A program made the position numbers and the translations under genes. Positions 20,344-30,102 of a stretch of 64,000 bases of DNA are shown one piece after another. The notes below the pieces were generated by a model, which worked only from the letters and a program-made list of their open reading frames with translations, did no database searches and was not told the origin of the DNA. Source of the stretch: Marinobacter daepoensis DSM 16072. Its GTDB lineage: Bacteria > Pseudomonadota > Gammaproteobacteria > Pseudomonadales > Oleiphilaceae. Each line of letters opens with the position of its first letter. Within the stretch, counting starts at the first letter, position 1. Where the stretch lies: the NCBI RefSeq assembly GCF_000421165.1, contig NZ_ATWI01000011.1:344637-408636 (forward strand). Direction: 5' to 3'.

Positions 20344-20389
20344 TGTCGTGTTGGGGGAAGCGTCAAGCACCATTTAAAAGGAGAGGGCA

Positions 20390-21766
20390 GTGACTGAGTT
20401 CAGAACCGAGAAAGATAGCCTTGGTGAGGTTCGGGTGCCGAAAGAGGCGCTTTGGGGGGCTCAGACGCAGCGAGCGGTGGACAATTTTCCGGTGAGCGGG
20501 CATCCCATGCCTCCGGCGTTTATTTCTTCCGTGGTTCAGGTTAAGCGCGCCGCGGCCCAGGCCAATGCCTCGCTGGGACTGTTGGCCCCGGAGCTGCGGG
20601 ATGCGGTTTGCGACGCCTGCCAGAGGCTACTGAACGGCGAGTTTGCCGACCAGTTCCCGGTCGATCGGTATCAGACGGGTTCCGGCACCAGCACCAACAT
20701 GAATGTGAATGAGGTGATCGCAGCGCTGGCTCGTCAGCAAGGCCGTGATGTGCATCCCAATGACCACGTAAACATGAGCCAGAGTTCCAATGATGTGATT
20801 CCAACGGCGATTCACGTCAGTTCGTTGTTGTCGGTGAAAACGCAGCTTTTGCCGGCCCTGTCTCACCTGCGCGGTGTGATCTACGGCCGGGAAGCCGAAT
20901 TATCGAGCCAGGTGAAGACCGGACGCACCCACCTGATGGACGCCATGCCGGTCACTCTGGGGCAGGAACTTCGAACCTGGCGTGAACAGATCGCGGCGGC
21001 GGAGCGGCGACTGGAGACCGCCATGGCGGATCTGGCTTTTCTGCCCCAGGGTGGGACGGCGGTCGGCACCGGCGTTAATGCGGCTTCCGAGTTTGCCGGA
21101 CAATTCGTGAAGTTTCTGAAGAACAACACGGGCTACCCGTTCCGATCCATGGAGCACAAGTTTGTTGGCCAGAGCGCGGTGGATGCGCCTGTCGCGTTGT
21201 CGGCCCAGTTACGCGGTGTTGCGGTAGTGCTGACCAAGATCGCCAACGATTTGCGTTGGATGAACAGTGGGCCGATTCATGGGCTTGCGGAAATCAGTCT
21301 GCCCGCTTTGCAGCCGGGCAGTAGCATTATGCCTGGCAAGGTGAATCCGGTTGTGCCGGAATCTGTCGCCATGGTCTGTACTCAGGTGATGGGGCTGGAC
21401 ACTGCCGTTGCCATAGCCGGGCAGTCCGGTAACTTTCAGTTGAATGTGATGCTGCCCCTGGTGGGGGCCAATCTGCTGGATATGATCCATCTGTTGACCA
21501 GCGCCACGGGTTTGTTGGCAGATAAGGCCTTGAAAGGCTTTACCGTGAATGCCAGCAATCTGGACCATGGCGTTGGTCGTAATCCTGTATTGGTTACCGC
21601 GTTGAATCCGGAAATCGGGTACGCGCTGGCGGCGGATATTGCCAAGGAAGCGTATCGTACCGGACGACCGGTTATCGAGGTTGCCGAAGAGCGAAGCGGG
21701 TTGAGCCGGCGACGGCTTGAGGAACTGATGGACCCGCTGAAGCTGACACGGGGAGGCCTGACCTGA
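20390..21766 (+). CDS. fumC: Class II fumarate hydratase
   Basis: A 458-residue homotetrameric, iron-independent fumarase that interconverts fumarate and malate in the TCA cycle. It has the superfamily signature GSSIMPGKVNPV near residue 310, GSGTSTNMNVNEV near 100 and the active-site TGRTHLMDAMPVT near 180. The start is GTG with AGGAGAGGG upstream. The upstream gene is a small hypothetical protein. A quinone-dependent malate oxidase elsewhere in the window uses the product. Confidence 0.96.
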   Translation: MTEFRTEKDSLGEVRVPKEALWGAQTQRAVDNFPVSGHPMPPAFISSVVQVKRAAAQANASLGLLAPELRDAVCDACQRLLNGEFADQFPVDRYQTGSGTSTNMNVNEVIAALARQQGRDVHPNDHVNMSQSSNDVIPTAIHVSSLLSVKTQLLPALSHLRGVIYGREAELSSQVKTGRTHLMDAMPVTLGQELRTWREQIAAAERRLETAMADLAFLPQGGTAVGTGVNAASEFAGQFVKFLKNNTGYPFRSMEHKFVGQSAVDAPVALSAQLRGVAVVLTKIANDLRWMNSGPIHGLAEISLPALQPGSSIMPGKVNPVVPESVAMVCTQVMGLDTAVAIAGQSGNFQLNVMLPLVGANLLDMIHLLTSATGLLADKALKGFTVNASNLDHGVGRNPVLVTALNPEIGYALAADIAKEAYRTGRPVIEVAEERSGLSRRRLEELMDPLKLTRGGLT

Positions 21767-21795
21767 CGGGTCGACTGTGAAATGAGGGGGCGAGG

Positions 21796-22278
21796 GTGCT
21801 GCTGTCTCTTGAGTTGTATGTAATGCTTGTGCTGGCGAACGGGTCTCCGGTGGTGGTGGCGAGGATGCTGCATCATCGGGGTAACTGTCCGATTGATGGC
21901 GGCAGGCTGTGGATGGACGGCAGACCTCTGCTTGGGTCAAGCAAGACCTGGCGAGGCCTGTTTTCCGGGGTAGTCACCTGTGCGCTGTTTGCCTTTTGGA
22001 CTGGGTTGGGCTGGCTGTTCGGCGCATTCTTCGGCTTTCTGGCGTTGTTGGGCGACATGGTCAGCAGCTTTATCAAACGCCGGATGGGGCTGGCCTCCAG
22101 CGCCCGGGCGGTCTGGCTTGATCAGCTTCCGGAAGCGTTATTGCCCATGGCGCTGGCCTGGTACTGGCTGGAACTGCCGCTTTGGGAAGCGCTGGCTGTA
22201 GCGCTGTTGTTCGCGTTATCGAATATGTTGTTTTCCCCCCTGTTTTTCCGCCTGGGTATTCGCAAACAGCCTCACTGA
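21796..22278 (+). CDS. CDP-archaeol-synthase-like membrane protein (CarS family)
   Basis: A 160-residue protein with about four membrane segments. It carries the pattern of CTP:lipid cytidylyltransferases of the CarS type: LANGSPVVV, then DGRPLLGSSKTWRG near residue 40, and GDMVSSFIKRRMG near 78. Archaeal members activate archaeol with CTP. Bacteria lack archaeol, so the substrate here is unknown, perhaps another isoprenoid or glycerolipid alcohol. GTG is the proposed start. It ends two bases before the convergent metallophosphoesterase gene. Confidence 0.8.
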   Translation: MLLSLELYVMLVLANGSPVVVARMLHHRGNCPIDGGRLWMDGRPLLGSSKTWRGLFSGVVTCALFAFWTGLGWLFGAFFGFLALLGDMVSSFIKRRMGLASSARAVWLDQLPEALLPMALAWYWLELPLWEALAVALLFALSNMLFSPLFFRLGIRKQPH

Positions 22279-22280
22279 CG

Positions 22281-23258
22281 TCAGCCCGCTGGCCCTCGGG
22301 TGAGCGTGTGAACGGTCACTTCCGGGGGGCAGTTGAGGCGCACATTCAGGACTGAAGTGCCTGCGCCGGGAGATGTGTATCCCTGCATGCCGTTTACCTG
22401 CCAGAGGCCCCGGCCCAGCTTTCTTGGGCAGTCCGAATCCAGAGTCAGAGGAATGCCGCCGGGCAGGCAGATCTGCCCCCCGTGAGTATGGCCACAGAGA
22501 AACAGGTCGTAGCCGGCGTGGGCGGCCTCGCGCCATATCTCGGGGGTGTGGCTCAGAAGAAGGCTGATTCCGCCTGTGGGGATGTCGTCACCGGCCCGGT
22601 GCAGATTGTGGACTTTGTAGTAATGCGCATCGTCCACTCCGGCAAGATAGAGTCGGCTTTCGCCGCGCTCCAGGGGGATCATTTCGTTCATTAATAGCCG
22701 ATACCCCATGTCTTCCAGGGCGGGCACCATGCGCACACTGTCGTGATTGCCAAGAACTGCACAGGCGTCGCCGTGAATGGCGTCGCGAAGCCTGGCCATG
22801 CCGTCCAGAGCGTTGTCGATCGGGCCCCAGGTGCGTTGCCGGTAGTCGCCGGTCAGGACACACAGATCGTAATCCAGAGGCGAGATCGCACGGATCACCG
22901 CCTGAAGATTCTGCTCATCCATGTCAACGTGGAGATCGGTGAGGTGAAGAATGCGAAAGCCCTCAAATGCTACCGGAAGATCTGGCAGCACGAAGGTGTT
23001 GTTCACGGTATTCAGCCTGAGGCTGTTGGCCTGGGCCCGGCCTAGCAGACCGACGGCCTTCAGGCAGAAACGTATCAGGCCCGGGGCGTTGGTCAGGTTC
23101 TCAAGGTGAAAGGAGCGCTTGTCACGACCGAATACCCGGGCTTCGGTTTCCCGTTCTATACCCAGTCTTTGCCGGGCGTGCACGGGCCCCAGCCTGAGAC
23201 TCAGGCGATAATAGAGCAACTCCTCCTGATCTTCCGGTACGCGAACCCTTGCGGTCAT
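22281..23258 (-). CDS. Metallophosphoesterase (YkuE/YaeI-like)
   Basis: A 325-residue protein with the calcineurin-like metal motifs in order: LHLTDLHVD near residue 104, LTGDYR, VLGNHDS near 168, LSHTPE near 235 and LCGHTHGGQI near 250. Family members of this type often act on lipid-linked phosphates at the membrane. The N-terminal 90 residues are not a clear domain. Beside a CDP-lipid-type synthase, a lipid phosphate substrate is a reasonable but unproved guess. Confidence 0.85.
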   Translation of the reverse strand: MTARVRVPEDQEELLYYRLSLRLGPVHARQRLGIERETEARVFGRDKRSFHLENLTNAPGLIRFCLKAVGLLGRAQANSLRLNTVNNTFVLPDLPVAFEGFRILHLTDLHVDMDEQNLQAVIRAISPLDYDLCVLTGDYRQRTWGPIDNALDGMARLRDAIHGDACAVLGNHDSVRMVPALEDMGYRLLMNEMIPLERGESRLYLAGVDDAHYYKVHNLHRAGDDIPTGGISLLLSHTPEIWREAAHAGYDLFLCGHTHGGQICLPGGIPLTLDSDCPRKLGRGLWQVNGMQGYTSPGAGTSVLNVRLNCPPEVTVHTLTRGPAG

Positions 23259-23418
23259 TCTGATATCCCTGATGCCGAGCGGAGTCTTATCGGTGACTCC
23301 TGTCTTTATTATGGTTGCTGCCTTGGGTTGTGCAAATTACCGCGGGCGATTTGGCTTTTTGTGGTTGAAGCGCCACAATCAGAAATTACACGATGACGTC
23401 CCGAGAATGGAGTATCCC

Positions 23419-24069
23419 ATGCCTGATGCCTGTAATCTGCCCGGCCTGAGTGTGCCCCGGAGTCGCTTTCCCGATCCGGAGCAGGACTTGCCAGAGGAGG
23501 GTAACGATGCCCGGCTTGTCATCGCCGGTGGTTGTTTCTGGTGTGTGGAAGCGGTTTTCCTGGCCGTTGATGGCGTGACCCAGGCGGCTTCGGGGTATGC
23601 CGGGGGCGCGGCTGAAACGGCCAATTATGACGCGGTCTGCAGCGGGCAGACGGGCCATGCTGAAGTGGTGGAGGTGCGCTACAATCCCGCCGTGGTCAGC
23701 TTCGGCCAACTGTTGAAGCTGTTTTTCTCCGTTGCTCATGATCCGACTCAGCTGAACCGGCAGGGGAATGATGTGGGTACTCAATACCGCTCGGCGATTT
23801 TCTATGAAAGCCCGGATCAGAAGGCGGTAGCCAGCGGGTATATCCGGCAGTTGGACGCCGCCGGCGTGTATGAACACCCTATCGTCACGACTCTGGAGCC
23901 TCTGGAAGCATTTTTCCCGGCCGAAGAGCATCACCAGAACTTCGCCGCCCGGAACCCCTGGCAGCCCTACATTATGGCGGTTGCCGCGCCGAAGATGGAG
24001 AAACTGGCCAGCACCTGGCCAGACCGCCTGAAATCGGAATACCGTAACGACGACCCAGACCAGGCCTGA
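23419..24069 (+). CDS. msrA: Peptide-methionine (S)-S-oxide reductase MsrA
   Basis: A 216-residue MsrA repairing the S epimer of oxidised methionine. The catalytic Cys lies in [12 protein letters not shown] near residue 40; the family pattern [24 protein letters not shown] and [11 protein letters not shown] is complete. The ATG at 23419 is preferred because GGAG lies just upstream; ATG 23407 is also in frame. msrB follows after ten bases, so both sulfoxide epimers are handled by one operon. Confidence 0.94.
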   Translation: MPDACNLPGLSVPRSRFPDPEQDLPEEGNDARLVIAGGCFWCVEAVFLAVDGVTQAASGYAGGAAETANYDAVCSGQTGHAEVVEVRYNPAVVSFGQLLKLFFSVAHDPTQLNRQGNDVGTQYRSAIFYESPDQKAVASGYIRQLDAAGVYEHPIVTTLEPLEAFFPAEEHHQNFAARNPWQPYIMAVAAPKMEKLASTWPDRLKSEYRNDDPDQA

Positions 24070-24079
24070 GGAGGCAACA

Positions 24080-24505
24080 ATGAGTGTATCTGCAGCAGGT
24101 TACGACCTGACGCCGTTAACTCCGGAAAAGATTGAAACCCTGGCCGGACAACTGTCCTCTGAGGAGCGCCGGGTATTGCTTGACCACGGGACGGAACGCC
24201 CGTTCTGTGGCACCTTGCTGGATAACAAAATGGCCGGCACCTACCATTGCCGGCTGTGCGATCTGCCTCTGTTCAGTTCGGACTCCAAGTTTGACTCGGG
24301 CACGGGCTGGCCCAGCTTCTTCCAGCCTTTTGATCCTGACCACATCCGGTATCTGGAGGACAGCAGCCTGGGTATGACTCGTACCGAGATTCGTTGCCCG
24401 CGCTGCGACAGTCATCTGGGGCATGTCTTTCCCGATGGGCCTCCTCCCACCGGACAGCGGTATTGTCTGAACTCCATTGCCATGGAGTTTCATGGCGCTG
24501 AGTGA
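24080..24505 (+). CDS. msrB: Peptide-methionine (R)-S-oxide reductase MsrB
   Basis: A 141-residue MsrB reducing the R epimer of methionine sulfoxide. Four zinc Cys occur in CRLCDLPLF and [11 protein letters not shown], and the catalytic Cys in RYCLNSIAM near residue 131. SGTGWPSFF is the substrate-loop signature. GAGGAGGC precedes the ATG. It is the second gene of the msrAB operon. Confidence 0.95.
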   Translation: MSVSAAGYDLTPLTPEKIETLAGQLSSEERRVLLDHGTERPFCGTLLDNKMAGTYHCRLCDLPLFSSDSKFDSGTGWPSFFQPFDPDHIRYLEDSSLGMTRTEIRCPRCDSHLGHVFPDGPPPTGQRYCLNSIAMEFHGAE

Positions 24506-24526
24506 AACGGGCGGGCGTTGCTTGGG

Positions 24527-24844
24527 TTATCTGGGCTGCCGGGTAACGGAGGCAACGTAATCGGCGACCGCCTGAATCTCAGCGGCGGTCAGTGAGGCCT
24601 CAAATGAAGGCATCACGCCCACGCCACTGGTGACGGCCCGCACAATCCGTTCACGGTCAGGTTGCAGCTCATCCAGATTCGGGCCGATGGTGCCTGCAGC
24701 GTCAGCATCGGCCAGGGTATGGCATAAGGTGCAGGAGGGCTGAGCCAGTTCGGTGAAAACCTGGCGCCCCATGTTGTCGCCCGCAGGCACGGTGGAGGCA
24801 AACGTCAGCCCCCCGGCGACGATGATCAGACGCATTGTTCTCAT
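24527..24844 (-). CDS. sorB: Cytochrome c subunit of sulfite dehydrogenase (SorB-like)
   Basis: A 105-residue exported c-type cytochrome: signal peptide (MRTMRLIIVAGGLTFAS), one CTLCH haem site near residue 40 and the axial Met in GVMPSFEASL. It follows sorA on the same strand after 55 bases. SorB accepts electrons from the molybdenum subunit and hands them to the respiratory chain. ATG 24844 is chosen because upstream in-frame residues do not look like a signal peptide. Confidence 0.88.
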   Translation of the reverse strand: MRTMRLIIVAGGLTFASTVPAGDNMGRQVFTELAQPSCTLCHTLADADAAGTIGPNLDELQPDRERIVRAVTSGVGVMPSFEASLTAAEIQAVADYVASVTRQPR

Positions 24845-24899
24845 GATGCCCGCACCATGAAGTGCGGGCGGCAGGCATCCGTGCGCCGCCCGCGGCGAA

Positions 24900-26126
24900 T
24901 CAGCCAACGGCGACCGTTACTCCGTGGTCGCTCCACCCATTGTGTCCATAACCACGCTCGTTATCGACGCGACCTTCTGGCTGGCGGTTGCCGTTCACAT
25001 CGGTTGCGCGACTGACAATCCGGTAGCTTCCAGAGGGCAGATCGGTTGCCAGAACAAACGGCCGCCAGGCATACGGGCCCAGATCCGGCCCCAGAAACCG
25101 GGCGGTTTTCCAGGTTTTGCCACCGTCGATGGAGACCTCGACGGCCTTCAGGCCTACGGCACCTCCCAAGGCAACGCCGTAAATCAGGTTGCGCCCCGGT
25201 TGACTGGATTGCAGTGGCGCCGTCACCCACGACTTCACGTTCATCTCCCACATGGAGGGCTGGTCCGGGGCGCCCTTCATGCCAACGTCCCGTACCCGAT
25301 AACCGGAGGCCTGAATCTTGGCTCCGGTCTGCTTGTCGGTCATCGCTATTTTCTTCACGTATTTGACATTGTTGACACCATAGTAGCCCGGCACGACCAG
25401 TCGTAGCGGGCCGCCATGGGTTCGTGGCAGGGGCTCATCGTTGAGCGCCCACGCGAGCATGGCGCTGTCCAGCGCCCGGGTGGGAATGGATCGCTCCACC
25501 ATAATGGATGCCGGGTCTAGCCCGTCCGGCAGGGTTTCTCCTCCGGCCCCGGTGACATAGCGGGCGCCGTCAACCGCGCCTCCAAGGGCCTGGATGACAT
25601 CCCGAAGGGGTACGCCTGTCCACATGACGCACCCGGCCGCACCGACAGACCACTGGGTGCCACTGGCGCCGTGAGGAAAGAAGGCACGGCCATTGCCGGA
25701 ACACTGCAGTACCGCTGCAACGGTGGTGACCCCCATCGATTTGAGTTCCCCGACTGTCATTGTTTTCGGGTTGTTCACCCCTTCGAACCGGATTTCCCAC
25801 GCGTCGGGATCCATGGTTACGCTGGCGGGTGGGGGTGGCAGGTTATTACGCACAAACAGGCGATCACTGGGGGTAATGACGCCACTGCCGATGGCCCCCC
25901 GCTGGGTTTCCATCGTGTTGGCGCTGTGCACGATCAGGGCGCTGCGTTCTTTCCAGGCGGCGTAATCCGGAAGGGATTTGGGTTCTTCGGCGGTTCCCAG
26001 CCGACTGAACCCCAGCAGGCTGACAGCTGCCATGGCCCCTGCGCTGCCGATCAGAATTCGTCGCCGGGAGAGATTATCAGGGGCGACCGATCCCGGCGAT
26101 TGCAGTTGGTTTTTGAGTTTGGTCAT
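24900..26126 (-). CDS. sorA: Molybdenum sulfite dehydrogenase catalytic subunit (SorA-like)
   Basis: A 408-residue periplasmic molybdoenzyme oxidising sulfite to sulfate. The N-terminus carries a Tat signal (SRRRILIGSAG), as needed for a folded molybdopterin protein. The molybdenum-ligand Cys is in VLQCSGNGRAFF, and the C-terminal half is the Ig-like dimerisation domain of the sulfite oxidase family (VEVSIDGGKTW). ATG 26126 is chosen over 26156 because AGGAGACC lies just upstream. Paired with the cytochrome gene downstream. Confidence 0.92.
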   Translation of the reverse strand: MTKLKNQLQSPGSVAPDNLSRRRILIGSAGAMAAVSLLGFSRLGTAEEPKSLPDYAAWKERSALIVHSANTMETQRGAIGSGVITPSDRLFVRNNLPPPPASVTMDPDAWEIRFEGVNNPKTMTVGELKSMGVTTVAAVLQCSGNGRAFFPHGASGTQWSVGAAGCVMWTGVPLRDVIQALGGAVDGARYVTGAGGETLPDGLDPASIMVERSIPTRALDSAMLAWALNDEPLPRTHGGPLRLVVPGYYGVNNVKYVKKIAMTDKQTGAKIQASGYRVRDVGMKGAPDQPSMWEMNVKSWVTAPLQSSQPGRNLIYGVALGGAVGLKAVEVSIDGGKTWKTARFLGPDLGPYAWRPFVLATDLPSGSYRIVSRATDVNGNRQPEGRVDNERGYGHNGWSDHGVTVAVG

Positions 26127-26329
26127 GTTCGGTCTCCTGTCGTTGATCTTGTTCACGGAGGGCCGGGGCGCAAACGGGTTTGCGCATGTACAACCTAATT
26201 ATCTATAGCGCCTGTTCAATAATTGATCAAATGTGGCGGTATTATTCAGGGGCAGGCCAAGTCGCTATAATCCGGAGACGTTATCCGGCCCCCGAATGTC
26301 AGGCCGGGATGCTCATAAGGTAATCAACG

Positions 26330-27094
26330 ATGAAGCGACTGAATCTGAGCCCTCTTACTGAATCAGCCACTCTGCTGCGCCGGGCGGGCGTAGTGGTGGG
26401 CTCTGTAGGGCTTACCGCGCTTTACTCGCTGCTGGTTTTAGTGCGCGCCTTGTTTGGACAACTGAATCGCTCGATTGTCGACAAATATTGTCGCGAATGG
26501 TCGGCGGCCCTGTTGCGGCTGGTGCGTGCCAGTCTGAGTGTCCGGGGGCAGGTGCCGGATTTTAATGATGGCCGCCGGTATATCATCATGTGCACTCACG
26601 CCAGCCATTACGACATTCCGGTCAGTTTCGTGTCGCTTCCAGGGTCTATTCGCATGCTGGCAAAAAAGGAGCTGTTCCGTATCCCGTTGCTTGGCCAGGC
26701 CATGCGCGCTGCAGAGTTTCCGTCTGTGGACCGGGCGCACCGGACTCGTGCGGTCAGAGATCTGGAGAAGGCGCGGCAGATGATGGAGAGTGGTATTGTG
26801 CTGTGGGCGGCTCCTGAGGGGACGCGTTCACCGGATGGTCAGCTTTTGCCGTTCAAGAAAGGCTGTTTTCACCTGGCCCTTGAAACTCAGGCGGTGATCG
26901 TTCCGGTAGCCATCCGGGGCATTCATCGGGTGCTGCCTGCCCGAACCTGGCAGATTAACCTGGGGCAGCCTGTAGATGTCCGTGTGGGGAACCCCGTTGA
27001 TACGGCAGGAAAAACCAGGGAAGACCTCGGGCAGCTGATGGACGAGGTCCGCAGCAACCTGATTGAGTTGCTGGGTAACGGCGAGGCCGAATAA
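26330..27094 (+). CDS. 1-acyl-sn-glycerol-3-phosphate acyltransferase family (PlsC)
   Basis: A 254-residue membrane-associated acyltransferase. It has an N-terminal membrane segment (about residues 20-40), the catalytic HASHYD (HX4D) near residue 87 and the phosphate-binding PEGTRS near 162. It transfers an acyl chain to lysophosphatidic acid or a similar lipid. It is convergent with the exchanger gene and appears to be a single gene. Confidence 0.9.
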   Translation: MKRLNLSPLTESATLLRRAGVVVGSVGLTALYSLLVLVRALFGQLNRSIVDKYCREWSAALLRLVRASLSVRGQVPDFNDGRRYIIMCTHASHYDIPVSFVSLPGSIRMLAKKELFRIPLLGQAMRAAEFPSVDRAHRTRAVRDLEKARQMMESGIVLWAAPEGTRSPDGQLLPFKKGCFHLALETQAVIVPVAIRGIHRVLPARTWQINLGQPVDVRVGNPVDTAGKTREDLGQLMDEVRSNLIELLGNGEAE

Positions 27095-27114
27095 TCGGCT
27101 TCGCCGTTACCGCA

Positions 27115-28098
27115 TCAGGCGGTGGGTCCAACCACCGTCCACAGCAAATACCCGGTATAGGCGACGTACGTGGTGAGCAGCAGGGTGCCATCCACTCTGG
27201 ATATCAGCTTTCGCCAGCCCGTCAGGCCAAAGCCCATGACCAGAAGCGCCAGGGTCAGGCCAAGCATCAGGGTCCAGTCCCGGTAGAGCACCTCCGGAGC
27301 AACCGAAAGAGGCTGGATGACGGCGGCAAGCCCGACCACTGCCAGGGTGTTGAAAATCCCAGACCCGAGAATGTTGCCCAGAATCAGGTCGTGTTCGTTT
27401 TTCTTTACGGCCGCGATGGCAGAGGCCAGTTCTGGCAGGGAGGTGCCAATCGCGACAACGGTCAGGCCGATAACCAGATCGCTGACGCCAAGGCTTTGCG
27501 CAATGGATACGGCGCCCCAGACCAGCAGGCGGGAGCTGACAACCAGCAGGACCAGCCCGACCACGAGCCATATCAAAGCCGTTTTCATTGGCATCGGGTG
27601 AGCGATGATCTCCGCTTCGGTCTCTCCGCCCAGAGGATCGTTGTCTTTGCCCTGAAACCCCTGATAGATAGACCAGCCCATTACGGCGGCAAACACCGCG
27701 AGCAGCACCCAGCCATCCAGCCGGCTCAGCTCGCCGTCAATCAGTTGGGCGCCTGCAATCAGGGTGAGCACGACCAACAGCGGGAGTTCTTTCCGTATGA
27801 CCTGAGAGTGCACGGCAATCGGAGCGATCAGGGCCGTGAGGCCGACAATCAGGGCGATGTTGGTGATGTTGGAACCATAGCCGTTGCCAAGAGCCAGCCC
27901 CGGATTGCCGTCGGAGGCGGCCATAGCAGAAACGGCCAGCTCTGGTGCCGAGGTGCCAAAGCCGATGATGACCATCCCGATCAGCAGCGTAGGCATTCCC
28001 AGATGCTTCGCCGTCGCGGCGGCACCATCGACAAACTTGTCTGCACTCCAGACCAGCAGAATAAGACCGGCAATAACGGCGCCGATTGCCATTAACAT
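27115..28098 (-). CDS. Calcium/sodium antiporter family protein (YrbG-like)
   Basis: A 327-residue membrane protein with two inverted halves of about five membrane segments. Each half carries the ion-binding alpha repeat: GTSAPELAVS near residue 50 and GTSLPELASA near 220, the signature of K-independent Ca/Na exchangers. It sits alone, convergent with plsC. Ion specificity in bacteria cannot be fixed from sequence alone. Confidence 0.9.
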   Translation of the reverse strand: MLMAIGAVIAGLILLVWSADKFVDGAAATAKHLGMPTLLIGMVIIGFGTSAPELAVSAMAASDGNPGLALGNGYGSNITNIALIVGLTALIAPIAVHSQVIRKELPLLVVLTLIAGAQLIDGELSRLDGWVLLAVFAAVMGWSIYQGFQGKDNDPLGGETEAEIIAHPMPMKTALIWLVVGLVLLVVSSRLLVWGAVSIAQSLGVSDLVIGLTVVAIGTSLPELASAIAAVKKNEHDLILGNILGSGIFNTLAVVGLAAVIQPLSVAPEVLYRDWTLMLGLTLALLVMGFGLTGWRKLISRVDGTLLLTTYVAYTGYLLWTVVGPTA

Positions 28099-28559
28099 AG
28101 TAAAACCTCAACCAGATTAGCGTGGGGGCACCTCTTGACTCATCGGTGCCGGATATCCGGCGCACAAGATACCGTATAAAGTGGGCGTGGGTCAGCAACG
28201 CAATGCGTCAGACACAGCGTCTGGGGGTGATCCGTCGGCCGGATAGTCGGGTATCAGACTAAAGTGGCGCTGATATTGTTAACAAAACGCGAGACAATCT
28301 CGGAAAAATGATAAAAGGACGGGCGCCGTGCCAAGGCACGCGTTTTTCAGGCCAGCCGTATCAGTAGTGCCCGCAGTCGACACGCATCAATTGATAATCG
28401 CAATTTATTCTTTCAGCGAAAATCGGGATAATTGCTCTCAATTTCAGACCGGAAGCTCTCGGTAGCGCCGTCTACCTCGCGCCAATTCGGCTTCCGAAAG
28501 GCCACTTTGCTGATCGTGAAGTGGCAGCAAGCTTCAACACTAAGCTAGGGTGAAAACCA
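28099..28559. other. 461-bp gap upstream of mqo
   Basis: No convincing gene. It contains a short hairpin at 28327-28340 (CGTG CCAAGG CACG) followed by CGTTTTT, and an A/T-rich stretch around 28380-28440 that could carry the mqo promoter. The last 60 bases are an untranslated leader with no clear ribosome-binding site; AGGGTGAAAACC precedes the mqo ATG. Confidence 0.4.
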
Positions 28560-30050
28560 ATGGCCGTTAGACAGGCAGATATAGTGCTGGTCGGTGGGGG
28601 CGTCATGAGCGCCACCCTCGGCATGATGCTCAGGCAGCTGGACCCGTCCCTGGACATCGTCATGCTGGAACGTCTTGACCACGTTGCCCATGAGAGCACA
28701 GACGGATGGAACAACGCAGGGACCGGTCACGCCGGGTACTGTGAGTTGAATTACACCCCCGAAACCGACGATGGCGATGTTGCGATTGAGCGGGCGCTTA
28801 AGATCAATGCCCAGTTTGAGGTTTCGTTGCAGTTCTGGTCGTACCTGGTTGAGCAGGGCATCCTGCCTGAGCCTTCTTCGTTTATTAACCGTACCCCGCA
28901 CCAGAGTTTTGTCTGGGGGGAAAAGGACGTGGCTTTCCTCAAGCGTCGTTACGAGCGGTTGAGCGCACATCACCTGTTCCGGGAGATGGAATACACCGAA
29001 AACCCGGAGGAGCTGGAAGCCTGGATGCCTCTGGTGGTACACCATCGGGATCCCATGCAGCGGGTGGCCGCAACCCGAATCAAGCACGGTTCTGATGTCG
29101 ACTTCGGTTCCCTGACCCGCAGTATGGTCAAATGGCTGGAAACTCAGCCAAACTTTGAGTTGATGCTCAGCAGCCCCGTGCACTACATCGATCAGCGGGA
29201 TAATGGCCGTTGGAAGCTCAGGGTCAAGAATCAGAAAACGGGTGAGTTGACCAAGCTGGAAGCTGGATTTGTATTCCTCGGCGCTGGTGGTGGGGCATTG
29301 CCTCTGTTGCAGAAGTCCGGGATTGATGAGGCTCGTGGCTACGGTGGATTCCCGGTCAGCGGGCAGTGGCTGGTGTGCCAGAAGCCGGACATTGTCCAGA
29401 AGCATCACTCCAAGGTGTATGGCAAGGCGCCTATCGGAGCGCCTCCCATGTCGGTTCCGCATTTGGATACCCGCATCATAAACGGGGAGCCGGCTTTGTT
29501 GTTTGGGCCGTTTGCCGGTTTTACCACGCGTTTTCTCAAGCAGGGTTCGGTGTTTGATCTGATTGGCTCTGTGCGGGCCACGAACCTTCGCCCGATGCTG
29601 TCGGTTAGCAAGAGCAATATGGATCTGACGCGTTACCTGATTGGTGAGGTATTCCAGTCTCATGCTGACCGGGTGAACTCTCTGCGGAACTTCTTCCCGG
29701 ATGCTCAGGAAGGTGATTGGAAGCTGCAGATGGCCGGCCAGCGAGTGCAGATCATCAAGCAGACGGAAGAAGGGGGCGGCAAGCTGGAGTTTGGCACCGA
29801 GATTGTGGCTGCCAAAGATGGCACGCTGGCTGCCTTGCTGGGGGCTTCTCCGGGCGCCTCTACTGCTGCCAATGCGATGATCGATGTGCTGGAACGCTGC
29901 TTCCCTGAGAAGATCCGCTCCGAACAGTGGCAGGCTCGTATGAAGGCGCTGGTGCCCTCCTATGGCCAATCGCTGGTCGACGATGCTGAGCTGTTGGACG
30001 CGGTTCGCGCCCGAACCCTGTCGACGTTGAAGCTGGGTCTCGATTCCTGA
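28560..30050 (+). CDS. mqo: Malate:quinone oxidoreductase
   Basis: A 496-residue FAD-dependent peripheral membrane enzyme that oxidises malate to oxaloacetate and reduces quinone in the TCA cycle. The dinucleotide loop DIVLVGGGVMSATLG is at residues 7-21, followed by ERLDHVAHESTDGWNNAGTGH, the family hallmark, and GASPGASTAANAM near the C-terminus. Length fits. It is monocistronic with a strong terminator. Confidence 0.96.
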   Translation: MAVRQADIVLVGGGVMSATLGMMLRQLDPSLDIVMLERLDHVAHESTDGWNNAGTGHAGYCELNYTPETDDGDVAIERALKINAQFEVSLQFWSYLVEQGILPEPSSFINRTPHQSFVWGEKDVAFLKRRYERLSAHHLFREMEYTENPEELEAWMPLVVHHRDPMQRVAATRIKHGSDVDFGSLTRSMVKWLETQPNFELMLSSPVHYIDQRDNGRWKLRVKNQKTGELTKLEAGFVFLGAGGGALPLLQKSGIDEARGYGGFPVSGQWLVCQKPDIVQKHHSKVYGKAPIGAPPMSVPHLDTRIINGEPALLFGPFAGFTTRFLKQGSVFDLIGSVRATNLRPMLSVSKSNMDLTRYLIGEVFQSHADRVNSLRNFFPDAQEGDWKLQMAGQRVQIIKQTEEGGGKLEFGTEIVAAKDGTLAALLGASPGASTAANAMIDVLERCFPEKIRSEQWQARMKALVPSYGQSLVDDAELLDAVRARTLSTLKLGLDS

Positions 30051-30054
30051 TCTG

Positions 30055-30098
30055 AACACGATCACAGCCCGCTTTTCAGAGGGCTGTGATCGTGTTTC
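30055..30098. terminator. Strong bidirectional terminator after mqo
   Basis: AACACGATCACAGCCC pairs perfectly with GGGCTGTGATCGTGTT around a ten-base loop. It separates mqo from the convergent barrel-protein gene, whose stop codon lies just beyond it. Confidence 0.92.
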
Positions 30099-30102
30099 TG
30101 AG

